Source of the DNA: Crystallibacter degradans
Lineage (GTDB): Bacteria; Actinomycetota; Actinomycetes; Actinomycetales; Micrococcaceae
Direction of reading: 5' to 3'
Assembly: GCF_012952295.1 (NCBI RefSeq)
Contig: NZ_JABBCH010000009.1
Location: 1 to 64,000 of the forward strand
Length of the DNA: 64,000 nt
In this document: positions 25,975-35,690 of the stretch, piece after piece
How positions within the stretch are numbered: position 1 is the first letter of the stretch
Layout: each line of letters begins with the position of its first letter
Program-made: the position numbers and the translations under genes
Notes under the pieces: generated by a model
What the model was told of the DNA's origin: nothing
Database searches by the model: none
The model's input: only the letters and a program-made list of their open reading frames with translations

Positions 25975-27468
25975 ATGAAAACGTTGCCACTCGCGATCTG
26001 GGCGATGGTCATCGGCGCATTCGCAATGGGAGCCGATGAGTTCATCGTCGCCGGGGTCGTCAGAGAGATCGCCGAAGACCTCAACGTCACTTACGGGCAG
26101 GTCGGCGCACTCGAAAGCATCTACGCGCTCGGCGTCGCAATCGGCGCCCCAGTGTTCACCGCGATCGGTACTAAGTTCGGGCGCCGGTCCATGCTGCTAC
26201 TGACAACCGCAGTATTCCTCTTTGGCAACGTGGTGTCGGCGCTGGGGCCCAGCTACGAGCTGATCATGGCCGGACGCGTGATCTCCGCCACAGCACACGG
26301 CGCATTCCTCGGCATCGCCGCCGTCTTTGCCGCGGAACTTGTTGACGCGGCGAGGAAGGGACGGGCTGTCGCGATCGTCTTCTCCGGTCTCACGGCGTCC
26401 ACGGTGCTGGGCGCCCCGCTCGGTGCCGCGGTTGGTCAGGCATTCGGATGGCGGTTCACCTTCTGGACGCTGGTCGTCTTCGGGGGAATCGCGCTGCTGG
26501 GACTGCTCATCTCACTGCCGCGAACCGCCAAGCAGGGGGTGCACGCGTACGATGCGCACCACGCCCACGATTCCGCAGGTGTGCACGCACATACCCATGA
26601 ACCGACAGTAGGGCAGAGCCTCGTCGAGCCCGTCGAAACCTCGGCTGCGTCGCACGGGCACGGCCATGCCTCTCCAGCAGCCGGCAGCGAATTTGAGGGG
26701 CTCGATGCCCACGCTCTCGCCCATCTCGGCGGCGCCGGAAACGGGCCTACTCTGCGAGAGCAACTCAGGGCCCTCACCCGGCCCGCTGTCTGGGGAGCCT
26801 TGCTCACCACACTCTTCGGTTACGGCGGTGTGTTCACCAGCTTCGTCTACCTCGCGCCGCAATACACCGAGGTCACCGGGTTCGACGCGGGCTGGATTAC
26901 CCCGCTCCTGCTGCTGTTCGGCGCCGGTCTCTTCGTCGGGAATGCGCTCGGAGGAAAGCTCGCCGACAAGGCACTCATGCCCACTGTGCTCGGCGCACTC
27001 GCAACCCTGGCAGTGGTGCTCTTCGGGATGACCTTCGCCATCCAAAATCCGATTTCCGCAGTGATCATGACCTTCGTGTTCGGTGTGACCGCGTTCGCGG
27101 TCGTCGCACCCCTGCAACTGCGCGTCATGAAGGCTGCCGGCCACGCCCCCGACGTGGCGTCCGCGGCGAACATCTCCGCGTTCACCCTCGGCAGCGCCAT
27201 CGGCATCAGCCTCGGTGGCGCAGCCATTGACGGCGGACTCGGGCTGGCGTCGGTGAACTGGATCGGCGGCCTCATCACTGCAACCGGACTCATCATCGCG
27301 GTGTTGACCTGGGCGCTGCTCGACAGGCGCGCCAACGCCACGACGCATGATCGCGCCCACGAGCACGAGCAAAGCTCAGCCGGCGAAAGCCATGACCACC
27401 ACAGCGACACGATGGCACCAGCCGGACCGGCCACCGCCGGACACGGTCACGCAGCACACCACCACTAA
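25975..27468 (+). CDS. MFS transporter with His-rich loop and tail, probable copper-linked exporter
   Basis: 497-aa, 12-TM major facilitator protein. It begins like DHA1-type drug exporters (MKTLPLAIWAMVIGAFAMGADEF..) and has the loop motif GTKFGRRSML. Two features are unusual: the central loop (about residues 185-245) has repeated His motifs (HAYDAHHAHDSAGVHAHTHE, SHGHGHAS), and the C-terminal tail ends TAGHGHAAHHH after HDHHSD. These are typical metal-binding tracts. A CsoR-type palindrome lies just upstream and copper genes are divergent from it. I infer export of copper or a copper complex. A drug substrate remains possible. Ribosome site AAAGGAGCTGCAGAA. Confidence 0.85.
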   Translation: MKTLPLAIWAMVIGAFAMGADEFIVAGVVREIAEDLNVTYGQVGALESIYALGVAIGAPVFTAIGTKFGRRSMLLLTTAVFLFGNVVSALGPSYELIMAGRVISATAHGAFLGIAAVFAAELVDAARKGRAVAIVFSGLTASTVLGAPLGAAVGQAFGWRFTFWTLVVFGGIALLGLLISLPRTAKQGVHAYDAHHAHDSAGVHAHTHEPTVGQSLVEPVETSAASHGHGHASPAAGSEFEGLDAHALAHLGGAGNGPTLREQLRALTRPAVWGALLTTLFGYGGVFTSFVYLAPQYTEVTGFDAGWITPLLLLFGAGLFVGNALGGKLADKALMPTVLGALATLAVVLFGMTFAIQNPISAVIMTFVFGVTAFAVVAPLQLRVMKAAGHAPDVASAANISAFTLGSAIGISLGGAAIDGGLGLASVNWIGGLITATGLIIAVLTWALLDRRANATTHDRAHEHEQSSAGESHDHHSDTMAPAGPATAGHGHAAHHH

Positions 27469-27489
27469 GCAGCATCCCATTGCACCATC

Positions 27490-27522
27490 GGGCCGTCCCG
27501 TCGAACGCAAGCGGGACGGCCC
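27490..27522 (+). terminator. Terminator after the His-rich MFS gene
   Basis: GGGCCGTCCCG (27490-27500) pairs perfectly with CGGGACGGCCC (27512-27522) across an 11-nt loop, 22 nt after the MFS stop codon. Confidence 0.75.
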
Positions 27523-27631
27523 CTCGATCCGACGGGAAGACCTATTGATCAACCCCGAATTTCGGAACGCTGTCCAAGCCCTTGTGAGGATCAAGCTTTC
27601 CGGCGCGGGTAACCTCGTGATGGCATTCGTT

Positions 27632-27794
27632 CATGCCGGCGTATCACGAGCTGCGCCCCGAGGCCCGCGAGGTCATCGCCCGGCTCACCCGGTCCGGCTA
27701 CACGACCGCGATGCTCACCGGCGACAACACCATCACCGCCAACGGCCTCGGCAAGGAAGCCGGCATCACCGAGGTCCAATGCACGCCTAAGTAG
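27632..27794 (+). pseudogene. P-type ATPase fragment (phosphorylation-domain hinge)
   Basis: In one frame the DNA reads PAYHELRPEAREVIARL, TRSGYTTAMLTGDNTITA and NGLGKEAGITEV, the TGDN region of a heavy-metal P-type ATPase. No other part of the ATPase is present, and a stop follows at about 27792. It is a remnant of a second metal pump. Confidence 0.8.
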
Positions 27795-28330
27795 GCGCTC
27801 ATGGCCAGCATCGCCGAGTCGTGGCCGCCCGCGAACGTGGATTCGTAGTCCTCTCCGTCCGTCAGCCCGTTATCGGCAAGTAAGGGACTTCGGCATGAAA
27901 TAGCCTGTGGTGGAACCCGGATCAACGGAAGCAACCTGCTGGCCGGCGACGTCAGCGATGGAGTCGATGCCGCTGTCCGGCCGTGAATAGCAGAACGACG
28001 CCGGCTAGTCATCGCCCTTCCAGACCACCAGGGGGCCACTGAACCGTTTTTGACAGCCAGGGCAGTGGAGAACGGACTCATCAATGCCACATCCACCTGG
28101 CCCTGGCACACTGCTTCCACCACGCCCAGATAATCGGCGGGCATTTCCCGCTGCACTTCCTTGCCGGTCGCATCGGCGATCATCTGTTCGATGATCTCGG
28201 ATTCGGCAAGGATGTCCGGATCATCAGTACCGGGCGGCATCGCGAACACGAGCGAGGCGCCCTCCGGCGCCGGACTCTGCAAGAAGTGCTCACCATCAGG
28301 GACCAGCTCGACCGCCGCGTCAAGGAATTG
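27795..28330 (-). pseudogene. PhnD-like phosphonate-binding protein remnant
   Basis: Pieces of a phosphate/phosphonate ABC transporter substrate-binding protein in two frames. They read LVFAMPPGTDDPDILAESEI, MPADYLGVVEAVCQGQVDVA and, after a frame break near 28040, SLLADNGLTDGEDYESTFAG and HDSAMLAMSAYLG. The start and signal peptide are missing and stop codons interrupt the middle. Nonfunctional. Confidence 0.72.
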
Positions 28331-28455
28331 TTCGCCGGCCTGCCAGCCTGACTTACGGCGGTACACTATCCGACACGCGGCCGCCGATTCGTGGACCTGA
28401 GCGGCTCATGGCAGTCGGATGCCATCTGCTGTTGAAGGTACGCCGGAGCGACGGC

Positions 28456-29664
28456 CTACTGCCTGTTGGCGCGTTCCTTTCGGAGGCCGTGCCAGCCGGC
28501 CCAGGCTGCTGCAAACAACAGCACGGCACCAAGGTAGAAAACGGCGCGGATGCCCAAGATGTCGGCGATGAGGCCGCCGGCAAGGAGTGAGATGAGACGG
28601 CCGGACTGCCACAGCATGTCGAAGGTCGCGAATATCCGTCCACGCAGCCGTTCGGGGGTTTCGGCCTGCAGGAGGGAATTGAAGGTGACTGCTCCGGTAG
28701 AGGTCCCGAGCCCGTACGCGACCAGCGCTGCCATCGCCGGGACAAGGCCGGCGGCCGTTGCGAGTGCCGCGTCGACTATTCCGCGCAGTACGAAAGGACC
28801 CAGCACAAACCCTGCCTGCCGGGGGTTGTCCGTGAACCGGGAAAGGATGAGCGGGCCGATCGCAGCACCGACCCCAATGGCGCCGAGCAACAGGCCATAG
28901 TCCGCCTCGCCCAACTGCAAATGTTCCCGGGCCAGGACAACCAGCAGGGCCCCGGTGGCTCCCGCTGAGAGCGCGCCGAGGAACTGCGCTCCGGCCAGCG
29001 CCCGCAACAGCCGGTGCCCGGCAAGGACTGATAAACCTTCCCTTGCCTCCCTGTACCACGAGGAACGCCCTGCCGGAGCTATGCCGGCAGGGACATTCAA
29101 GCGCAACAACACAGCGGCAGAGGCAAGGTAACTGGCCCCGTTGATCCAGAACGCCCAGTCGTAGCCGAATGCGGCAACCACGACGCCGGCCAGCGGAGCG
29201 AGCACAATCTGTGAAACCACCGCTGCGGTCCACAGCCCGCTGTTGGCCGCGACAAGGTCCCTTTCCCGGACCAGGGAGGGAAGGACCGACTGTGACGCCG
29301 GATTAAAGAACACTGCGCCGGCAGACAAGCCGAATGCCACAGCGTACACGGCAAAAACGGAGCCGGCCATGAACGGCAGCGAGAATGCGAGAGCAGCCCG
29401 CACAAGGTCCGCAGCTATCATCACGGCCACCCGCGGAAACCGATCCACCAAAGGACCGGCAAAAGAAGCCAGCAACAACACCGGAATGATCTCCGCAATC
29501 ACCACCCCGGACACCCCCAGGCCGGTACCGGTGAGCGAATACACCAGCAAGGCCAGCGCGACCGTGTTGAATGCATCCCCCCACTGCGAAACGGTCCGGG
29601 CAATCCACAGGCGGCGATACGGCTGCTGCCGCATCAAGGCGGTGAAAGAGGTCCGGGACTTCAA
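28456..29664 (-). CDS. MFS transporter
   Basis: 402-aa MFS protein of the EntS/DHA3-like type, with about 12 TM helices and the motif PLVDRFPRVAVMIAADLVRA between TM2 and TM3 and FTDNPRQAGF in the central loop. The annotated start would be TTG at 29664; an in-frame ATG at 29634 (MRQQPYRRLW) is also possible, and neither has a clear ribosome site. It lies 147 nt after merA on the same strand. A role in mercury resistance is not established; the substrate is unknown. Confidence 0.82.
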   Translation of the reverse strand: MKSRTSFTALMRQQPYRRLWIARTVSQWGDAFNTVALALLVYSLTGTGLGVSGVVIAEIIPVLLLASFAGPLVDRFPRVAVMIAADLVRAALAFSLPFMAGSVFAVYAVAFGLSAGAVFFNPASQSVLPSLVRERDLVAANSGLWTAAVVSQIVLAPLAGVVVAAFGYDWAFWINGASYLASAAVLLRLNVPAGIAPAGRSSWYREAREGLSVLAGHRLLRALAGAQFLGALSAGATGALLVVLAREHLQLGEADYGLLLGAIGVGAAIGPLILSRFTDNPRQAGFVLGPFVLRGIVDAALATAAGLVPAMAALVAYGLGTSTGAVTFNSLLQAETPERLRGRIFATFDMLWQSGRLISLLAGGLIADILGIRAVFYLGAVLLFAAAWAGWHGLRKERANRQ

Positions 29665-29811
29665 GCGACCGGTTCGAACAAGTTCATGCCCGCTGGCTCC
29701 ACTTCTTTCGGTCCGGTGCGGCCAACGCCTGACGGTGACCAGATCGTCGAATATGAGCAGATCTCGCAGGCATTTTCCTCAGCCGGGGACAAAGGTTGTT
29801 TGACAGCGGTA

Positions 29812-31203
29812 TCAGGCACAGCAGGAGGTTGGCATTTCGTTATGGAAGATGCCCGCTACCAGGCGCAGACTCTCTGACATGGTCAGGTACGGTGCCCAAG
29901 TGTCCGCGATTTGCCGGGTGGTCATACCGGCTTTGATAGCGTAGGTCGCCGGCAGCATGATTTCCCCGGCATGGACTCCGATAGCGCTCACGCCGATAAC
30001 CTTTCCGGTTCCCGCCTCGGCGACCATTTTGATGGCCCCCCGCGTGTCCTGATTGACTAGGGCGCGCGGCAGATCATCGAAGCTCATCACCCGGCATTCG
30101 CACTGGTAGCCTGCGGCGAGGCCTTCGGCCTCGGTCAGCCCGGCAGCGGCGAGTTGGGGGCGGGAGAAAATGACTGCAGGCAAACCGGTGTAGTCGATCC
30201 GGGTCGCCGGGACACGGGGATTGTTACGAAATGCATTGGCCGCTGCAGCCTTTCCGGTCGCTGCAGCCACATAGACGTACTGCGGTGCGCCGGTGATGTC
30301 TCCGGCCGCAAAAACGCGCGGGTTGGTGGTGCGTTGGCTGTCATCGACCAGGATAAATCCCCGCTCATCGGTGTCGACCCCTGCTGCCGGCAGGTTCAGG
30401 CCGTTGGTGCGGGCGGTCCGGCCGGTGGCTACCAGCACTTTTTCGGCGCTGACGCTCTGACCCGACTCGGTGGAGACCAAGGTCTGGTCGTCCTTCAAGG
30501 TGACGGAGGCTGCATGCTCCTCGATCATGGTGATGCCGTCCTGCTCCATCACCGAGCGCAGGACGGCAATCATTTCCGGTTCCGCGGAGGGCGCTATCCG
30601 GCCGATGATCGTTACTTTAGTTCCCAGGTGCGCGAAGAGCTGTGCCTGTTCGATGCCCACGTAACCGCCGCCGATGACGGCCATAGACCTTGGCAGCCGG
30701 GTCAGCTCCATGGCAGTGGTGGAGGTCAGATAATCCACGTCCGTGAGTCCGGCGACGTTTGGTACTGCCGGTTCCGCGCCGGCTGCAATGATGAAGGAGC
30801 GGGCCGAGACGGCCTTACCATCGACCCCAAGGGTCTCGGCATCAGAGAAGGACGCCTCGCCGCTGCGGATTTCGAATCCATAGGCCTTGGCGACATCGGC
30901 ATATTTCGCTCCACGGAGCTGGTCGATCAGCTGGTCCTTCTGGCTGACGAGTGATCCCAGATCCGCTTCCTGGGCGGAAGTCGGCACGCCCGGGAAAGGG
31001 TTGGCCAGTGCCGCATTGCGGGTGCCCGCTGCGGCCAGCAGTGTTTTGGACGGTACGCACCCTACGTTTACACAGGTGCCGCCCAACGTGCCGCGCTCGA
31101 TCAGCAGCACCGTCTTGCCCGCCTGCCGGGCAGTGATAGCAGCGGCCATCGCCGCCCCGCCGGAACCCACCACGGCCAGGTCAAACTCGAAATCCGTTTC
31201 CAC
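29812..31203 (-). CDS. merA: Mercuric reductase MerA
   Basis: 463-aa flavoprotein that reduces Hg(II) to Hg(0) with NADPH. Start is the GTG at 31203 with AAAGGAG 7 nt upstream. It has the FAD-binding motif VVGSGGAAMAA, the redox-active pair in GGTCVNVGCVPSK (Cys44, Cys49), the NAD(P)-binding motif VIGGGYVGIEQAQ, and the C-terminal vicinal cysteines TSCC that hand Hg to the active site. The N-terminal HMA-like domain of many MerA proteins is absent, as is common in actinobacteria. No merT, merP or merB is present. Divergent from merR. Confidence 0.95.
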   Translation of the reverse strand: METDFEFDLAVVGSGGAAMAAAITARQAGKTVLLIERGTLGGTCVNVGCVPSKTLLAAAGTRNAALANPFPGVPTSAQEADLGSLVSQKDQLIDQLRGAKYADVAKAYGFEIRSGEASFSDAETLGVDGKAVSARSFIIAAGAEPAVPNVAGLTDVDYLTSTTAMELTRLPRSMAVIGGGYVGIEQAQLFAHLGTKVTIIGRIAPSAEPEMIAVLRSVMEQDGITMIEEHAASVTLKDDQTLVSTESGQSVSAEKVLVATGRTARTNGLNLPAAGVDTDERGFILVDDSQRTTNPRVFAAGDITGAPQYVYVAAATGKAAAANAFRNNPRVPATRIDYTGLPAVIFSRPQLAAAGLTEAEGLAAGYQCECRVMSFDDLPRALVNQDTRGAIKMVAEAGTGKVIGVSAIGVHAGEIMLPATYAIKAGMTTRQIADTWAPYLTMSESLRLVAGIFHNEMPTSCCA

Positions 31204-31241
31204 TGGATAGCTCCTTTCAAACAGCCTCCACCCCAGCATGA

Positions 31242-31263
31242 ACCTTCCAGTAAGATGGAAGGT
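31242..31263. promoter_or_regulatory. MerR-type operator/promoter between merA and merR
   Basis: The perfect inverted repeat ACCTTCCA-GTAAGA-TGGAAGGT lies in the divergent intergenic region, with a TAAGAT -10-like box inside it (31251-31256, + strand). MerR-family regulators bind such dyads between promoter elements. Confidence 0.7.
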
Positions 31264-31292
31264 CAAGAACGAAAAGGACCGGAGGACCGTTG

Positions 31293-31682
31293 ATGAGGAT
31301 TGGCGAGCTGGCTGCCGTTACCGGGACAACGGCGAAAACACTGCGGTTTTACGAGTCTGCTGGCCTGATTCCGCCGCCTCACAGGAGCCCGAATGGATAC
31401 CGCGAATATTCTGACGATATGGTTTCCAGGCTCGATTTCGTCCGCAGGGGCCAGAGCGCGGGATTGTCTCTGGCCCAAATCGCTGAAATTCTTCATCTCC
31501 GCGATGAAGGGCGTTCACCGTGCGCCCATGTCGAAACCCTCCTGGCCGAGCGGCTGGAAGAACTCGACCGGCAGATTAGCGACCTGTTGGAGCTCCGCGA
31601 AACAGTCGCGAAACTCCACGAATCCAGCCGCTCCCCAGACTCGTCATTGTGCCGGCCTGATCAAGTCTGTCGTTATATTTGA
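31293..31682 (+). CDS. merR: MerR-family mercury-type regulator
   Basis: 129-aa regulator. Start ATG at 31293 after GGACCGGAGGACC. The N-terminal winged helix is typical (MRIGELAAVTGTTAKTLRFY, ESAGLIPPPHR), and a long dimerisation helix follows (VETLLAERLEELDRQISDLLELRETV). Cys77, Cys120 and Cys126 match the three-cysteine pattern of Hg(II)-sensing MerR (Cys82, 117, 126 in Tn501), although the last spacing is shorter. Divergent from merA, so it probably controls it. Confidence 0.9.
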   Translation: MRIGELAAVTGTTAKTLRFYESAGLIPPPHRSPNGYREYSDDMVSRLDFVRRGQSAGLSLAQIAEILHLRDEGRSPCAHVETLLAERLEELDRQISDLLELRETVAKLHESSRSPDSSLCRPDQVCRYI

Positions 31683-31833
31683 TCACCAGGGCCTACGCCG
31701 CACGTTCAGTTCAGGCCTTCTGTGCCCCAAACACCACGTGTATTCGGTCGCCTCGGCGCCCTGAGACCACGCACCGGACCCAGAGACCGTAACCGCCGTA
31801 CGTGGGCCCCTGGGAAGGTCAGGAGAAAGCCGG

Positions 31834-33255
31834 TCAGCCGGTGATGCGCAGCCGGTCCGGGAGCTTCGCTTTACCGGCTGCGCCGACCGCTTCACCCAGT
31901 GCGCGGCCTTTGACCTTTTCCGGTCGTGCTGGTGCCTTGTGCACGAGCTCGACTCCGGCGCGTGAAGACGGCGAGCCGATGAGCCGGGTGTAGTCGCCGG
32001 CCCGCATCCAGTACGGGGTCGCCGCCAACAGGGGTGCGTTCTCGATGACCGCTGTCGCATCGAACGTTTCCCACGGCGTGAACGGGTAGTCACCGAGCAG
32101 TTCGCGGGCCACCCACTTGCCCGGGCCCTTGGCATCGTTGAGCGCGAAGTCGGCCTTCAGGGTGAAGAACGCTTCGCTCATCAGGTGCCGGCCCGGGAAC
32201 CACTCTTCCCAGTTGGCGACGCCGATGCGGGCGGCGGGGGAGTCTTCGCCGGTGCCGGGGAAGGAGCGCAGCACCTCGGCCAGGGTGCGGTAAATGCCGG
32301 CGCGGGGGTCTTTGCCGCCGGCGGTTCGGTCCGGGTGCGGGGCGGCGACGAAAAGGACGGTCAGCCCGGAGGTTTCCAGCGGCCGCTGCGTCATCAACTC
32401 CGCCCACTTGCGGACCTTGTTCTTGAAGGAGTCTCCGGTCGTAGCGGTGAGCTCGATGGCGATGCGCAGCCCGTCGTCGCGGACCAGGACGCCGTCGGCA
32501 CGGCGCTGGTATGTCTCCGGTAGCCTCTTGCCCAGGCCGGAGCCGGCGAGCAGATCCACGGTCGCGTACTTCTCACCGAGCACGGCGCCCAGGGGCAGGT
32601 ACTCGGCGGCGCGCAGGCACAGCTCGGTGGCCAGGATGTTGTGCCGGTCGTGCAGCCCATTGTTCGACCATTCGCCGCCGCCGGTGACGGAGAGTTCCTC
32701 CGGCCAGGTCAGGCGCGGACGGATGAGGTTGTCGAAGACATCAGGGTGACCGGGACGGTACACGGCCGCACGGCTGGCGGCCTTTGTTGCGAGCGGGTTG
32801 GGGAACGTTCCGATGTCCATGATCCCGGTGGCGAACGACGCCGAAACGCTCGAGCCTCTCTCATCGGACAGGTAGCGCCGGCCTGTGATCGCGGCCATCT
32901 GTTCGGCGGTGACGGTGCGCCAGGAGTCGAGCACCGCCCAGCACGCCAACTTCTCCTTCCAGCCGTAGCCGTGCAGGAGTTTCTCCAGCGCCTCGTCCTG
33001 GGTCAACTGCATCTCTTTGCGCGGTGCCGACCCTTCTTCGATCCGCTGGCGGACCATGGACGCCGTCGTCCAGACGGCCTGGGAGCCGGGTGCCCACAGG
33101 CGGTCCCAGTACGGGTCCCGGCGCGATTCGGTGGCCAGCTCGGTGTCCGGACACGCGGACGGGAGCATGTCGGCGTGCAGTACGCCTTCGGGTTCGCGGC
33201 GGAACGGGGCGACGGTGGAAACCTTGCGCCCGTTGAGCGTGGTGGCTGTCATCAA
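31834..33255 (-). CDS. Replication-relaxation/nuclease-like protein of the transfer unit
   Basis: 473 aa. It overlaps the upstream ATPase gene by 4 nt (ATGA), so the two are co-translated. The N-terminal part may contain a winged helix (VLDSWRTVTAEQMAAITGRR). The centre has HDRHNILATELCLRAAEYLP and RRADGVLVRDDGLRIAIELTATT, with D and ExT spacing that recalls the PD-(D/E)XK-like core of actinobacterial replication-relaxation proteins. Such genes accompany TraG-like ATPases on plasmids and integrative elements. A role in processing DNA at transfer or replication start is inferred from context. Family assignment is tentative. Confidence 0.6.
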   Translation of the reverse strand: MMTATTLNGRKVSTVAPFRREPEGVLHADMLPSACPDTELATESRRDPYWDRLWAPGSQAVWTTASMVRQRIEEGSAPRKEMQLTQDEALEKLLHGYGWKEKLACWAVLDSWRTVTAEQMAAITGRRYLSDERGSSVSASFATGIMDIGTFPNPLATKAASRAAVYRPGHPDVFDNLIRPRLTWPEELSVTGGGEWSNNGLHDRHNILATELCLRAAEYLPLGAVLGEKYATVDLLAGSGLGKRLPETYQRRADGVLVRDDGLRIAIELTATTGDSFKNKVRKWAELMTQRPLETSGLTVLFVAAPHPDRTAGGKDPRAGIYRTLAEVLRSFPGTGEDSPAARIGVANWEEWFPGRHLMSEAFFTLKADFALNDAKGPGKWVARELLGDYPFTPWETFDATAVIENAPLLAATPYWMRAGDYTRLIGSPSSRAGVELVHKAPARPEKVKGRALGEAVGAAGKAKLPDRLRITG

Positions 33256-35690
33256 GCTGCCGCCTGCACATAGCCCTGGGCGGCAGGGTAGGAGGCCATG
33301 TTGGCTTCAAAGTTTGGCAGCTTCACGATGAACGCGGACTGCCGCTTCTGGTCGACCTCGGACCGGATGACCACGTGGAAAGGTTCGAGGAACTGGATGT
33401 CTTCCTGCGTCCATTCGCCGTGGCCGCCGAGGTTGGCGGCGATCTCCTGCGCGGTGCCGACGTCGGTCTGGGAGAACGAGATCAGTGTCGCGTAGGTGAG
33501 GAAGTTGGAGCGCAGCTGCGGGCCTAGCTGCTCGGGCCGCTGCGTCGCAAGGATGGCGCGGATGCCGTAGGAACGGCCCTGGTCGCGGATCCATCCGATC
33601 ACCTCGGGGCTGGAGCCGGATAGCAGCGAAAGTTCGTCGGCGAAGATGGTCACGTACCGTTGCTGTTCAAGCCAGCCGGAGGTCAGGCGCTTGAGCGCGT
33701 TCTGCAGCGAGAACATCAGCAGCGACGAGATCGCGTGGTTCACGGAGTCGTCCAGGACGGCGCCGGTCGCGGACGTGCCGGTGTTGATGATGACCGACTT
33801 GTGGCCTTCGATGATCTGGTCCCAGGTGACCTTGCGGCGGGACGGTGACCACCACTGTTCCAGTGCGAGCAGGTCCTCGATCTTGGAGAACGGGGCTTCG
33901 ACCAGGCCGGCGCGTTTCGACGGCGTGGTGCCGTCGTACAGGAACGCGATGGCGGCCCAGCCGGCTTCGATGACCGGGTCGGGGCTGCCGCGTTCGCGCA
34001 GCTTCACCGCACGGGCCTTGATGCCTTCGGCGAGTTCGACACCGACCTTGTCGGAGCGGCCGGCCAGCAGGAGGTAGGCGTAGTACATCGGCGACATGCC
34101 GGTGCGGATGACCGCCGGGTCGCGCCCTTCAATGGACTCGATGAGTTCGTCGTTGACGGCCAGCGCCGCGGTCAGCACCGCCTTCAAGGTGGTGGCGGAG
34201 CGGTAGCCAATGGCGTCCTTGCCGAACGTGTAGATCATCGCGTTGGTGAAGAAGAGCGCCTTCTCTTCGTTGGTGCCGGGCACGGCGAACAGGTCGATGC
34301 CTGGGGTGTTCGGATCGGCGACGTCGATGACGAGCGTGCGGTCGCCCATGGTGTGCCCCCATGCCTGATACTTGGCGACGCCGTCGCCCTTGGACTCGAA
34401 CGCGATGAGCGTGTTGTTGCGGCCCGGGTAGCCGGGCCGGCCGCACGGGGCGACGCGCTCCAGGCAGTGCCAACCGAACAGTGTCCGGGTCAGCAAGCTC
34501 TTGCCGGATCCGGGCCTGCCCACCACCGCAACAGAGAAGGTCATGGCGGGAGCGGACAAATGGGCCTTGCCGTCCTGGTTGGTGCCGATGAACGGACCGA
34601 TCGGCTGCAGCATTGCCGGCGGGGTGGCGCGTTCGCGCGAGACGGTCTCACCGGAGATGGCGCCCGCGTGCGGGGAGACCATGCCGACGACAACCGTCGG
34701 CCCGACCAGGAACACGTCCGGCGCGAACGGGTAGTCGCCGTCGAAAGCCTTGATGTGTTTGTCGATTGTCTTCTTCTCGCCGCCCTCGTTGATGGTGCGC
34801 TTGATCGTCTCTTCCTTGTGCGGCGGACGCGGCTTGGTGCGGCGCGACGGCGGCGGTGGGAACTGGGCCGCCGACAGTTTGGCGCGCAGCTTCACCTCGG
34901 GGGAACGCATGCGCCCGGTGAGCCCGGCGAGCCCGGTGACGAGCAGGAACCCTGCGATGGCGAACAACGACGGAGCCGTGAAGCCTGGCAGGTCGAGCGG
35001 GATTTGCGGCAGGCCGAAGATAGTGGCGGCCGCGAGCAGCAGGCCGGCCGGGACACCCAACCAGGAGCTGTGCCTGGTCTTCGGGAAACGGACGTCGGTG
35101 TCCAGATCGAAGCCCGGCATCCCGGAGGTGAACTGGCCCAGCAGCGCGCGGACTTCGTCCTGGCTGGCGCCGCCGGCGGTCACCGAGATCATGATCGCGC
35201 TCGGCGAGTAGGAGTGGTGCTGAGGGTTCGCATTGCCCAGCCGGTAGTTGTGCCACTTGGTATGGAACTTGCGCTCTCTGTTCGACGGCTTGCGCAGCGA
35301 CACCGCCACCCACGAGCCTTCGGGCATCGTGTTGGCCAGCAGCTTCGGGAACTCGGACGGGTCGATCCCGTTCTGGGTTTCGCGGAGCACCGGCGACGGC
35401 CGGAAGGTCAGCGTTCCGATCACCGGGGTGTCGCCCAGATCGTCCGGCAGCTGCGTCTCCTCCGACTTCGCGCCGACCGTGTGCGCCAGCGCCAGGGCCG
35501 CCTTGGACCGGGCGGCTTCGGCCGGCATGATCACGTACCCGTTCAGGCCGGTCTGCTCGCGCCGGGTCAGCATGGTCGTCGTGCCGTACTGGGTCGCGGC
35601 CGAGGCAAAGGTGTTTGCCCGCTGCATGAAGGTCGTCGGGTTGGTGTCGATCCCGCCGGCGCGGGCCATCCGGAAAATGCGCTGTTCCAT
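33252..35690 (-). CDS. TraG/VirB4-like conjugation ATPase
   Basis: About 812-aa membrane-associated ATPase. Two TM helices lie near residues 205-255 (SWLGVPAGLLLAAATIFGLP, APSLFAIAGFLLVTGLAGL). Walker A is GRPGSGKSL at about residue 393 and Walker B FADELSLL at about 684, followed by IRAILATQRPEQLGPQL, the sensor segment of the VirD4/VirB4/TraG superfamily. It probably pumps DNA or assembles the transfer channel. Starts at 35690 (MEQRIFRMARAGG) or 35702; neither has a ribosome site, and TATAAG just upstream might allow a leaderless transcript. It reads away from the hairpin-dense region. Confidence 0.82.
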   Translation of the reverse strand: MEQRIFRMARAGGIDTNPTTFMQRANTFASAATQYGTTTMLTRREQTGLNGYVIMPAEAARSKAALALAHTVGAKSEETQLPDDLGDTPVIGTLTFRPSPVLRETQNGIDPSEFPKLLANTMPEGSWVAVSLRKPSNRERKFHTKWHNYRLGNANPQHHSYSPSAIMISVTAGGASQDEVRALLGQFTSGMPGFDLDTDVRFPKTRHSSWLGVPAGLLLAAATIFGLPQIPLDLPGFTAPSLFAIAGFLLVTGLAGLTGRMRSPEVKLRAKLSAAQFPPPPSRRTKPRPPHKEETIKRTINEGGEKKTIDKHIKAFDGDYPFAPDVFLVGPTVVVGMVSPHAGAISGETVSRERATPPAMLQPIGPFIGTNQDGKAHLSAPAMTFSVAVVGRPGSGKSLLTRTLFGWHCLERVAPCGRPGYPGRNNTLIAFESKGDGVAKYQAWGHTMGDRTLVIDVADPNTPGIDLFAVPGTNEEKALFFTNAMIYTFGKDAIGYRSATTLKAVLTAALAVNDELIESIEGRDPAVIRTGMSPMYYAYLLLAGRSDKVGVELAEGIKARAVKLRERGSPDPVIEAGWAAIAFLYDGTTPSKRAGLVEAPFSKIEDLLALEQWWSPSRRKVTWDQIIEGHKSVIINTGTSATGAVLDDSVNHAISSLLMFSLQNALKRLTSGWLEQQRYVTIFADELSLLSGSSPEVIGWIRDQGRSYGIRAILATQRPEQLGPQLRSNFLTYATLISFSQTDVGTAQEIAANLGGHGEWTQEDIQFLEPFHVVIRSEVDQKRQSAFIVKLPNFEANMASYPAAQGYVQAAA

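Noticed and set aside
25476-26090. 204-codon minus-strand frame
   Set aside because: It overlaps the start of the MFS gene and has no start signal; only its last 30 residues look protein-like.
29686-29877. 63-codon + strand frame between MFS and merA
   Set aside because: No ribosome site, and its end overlaps the merA 3' end on the opposite strand.
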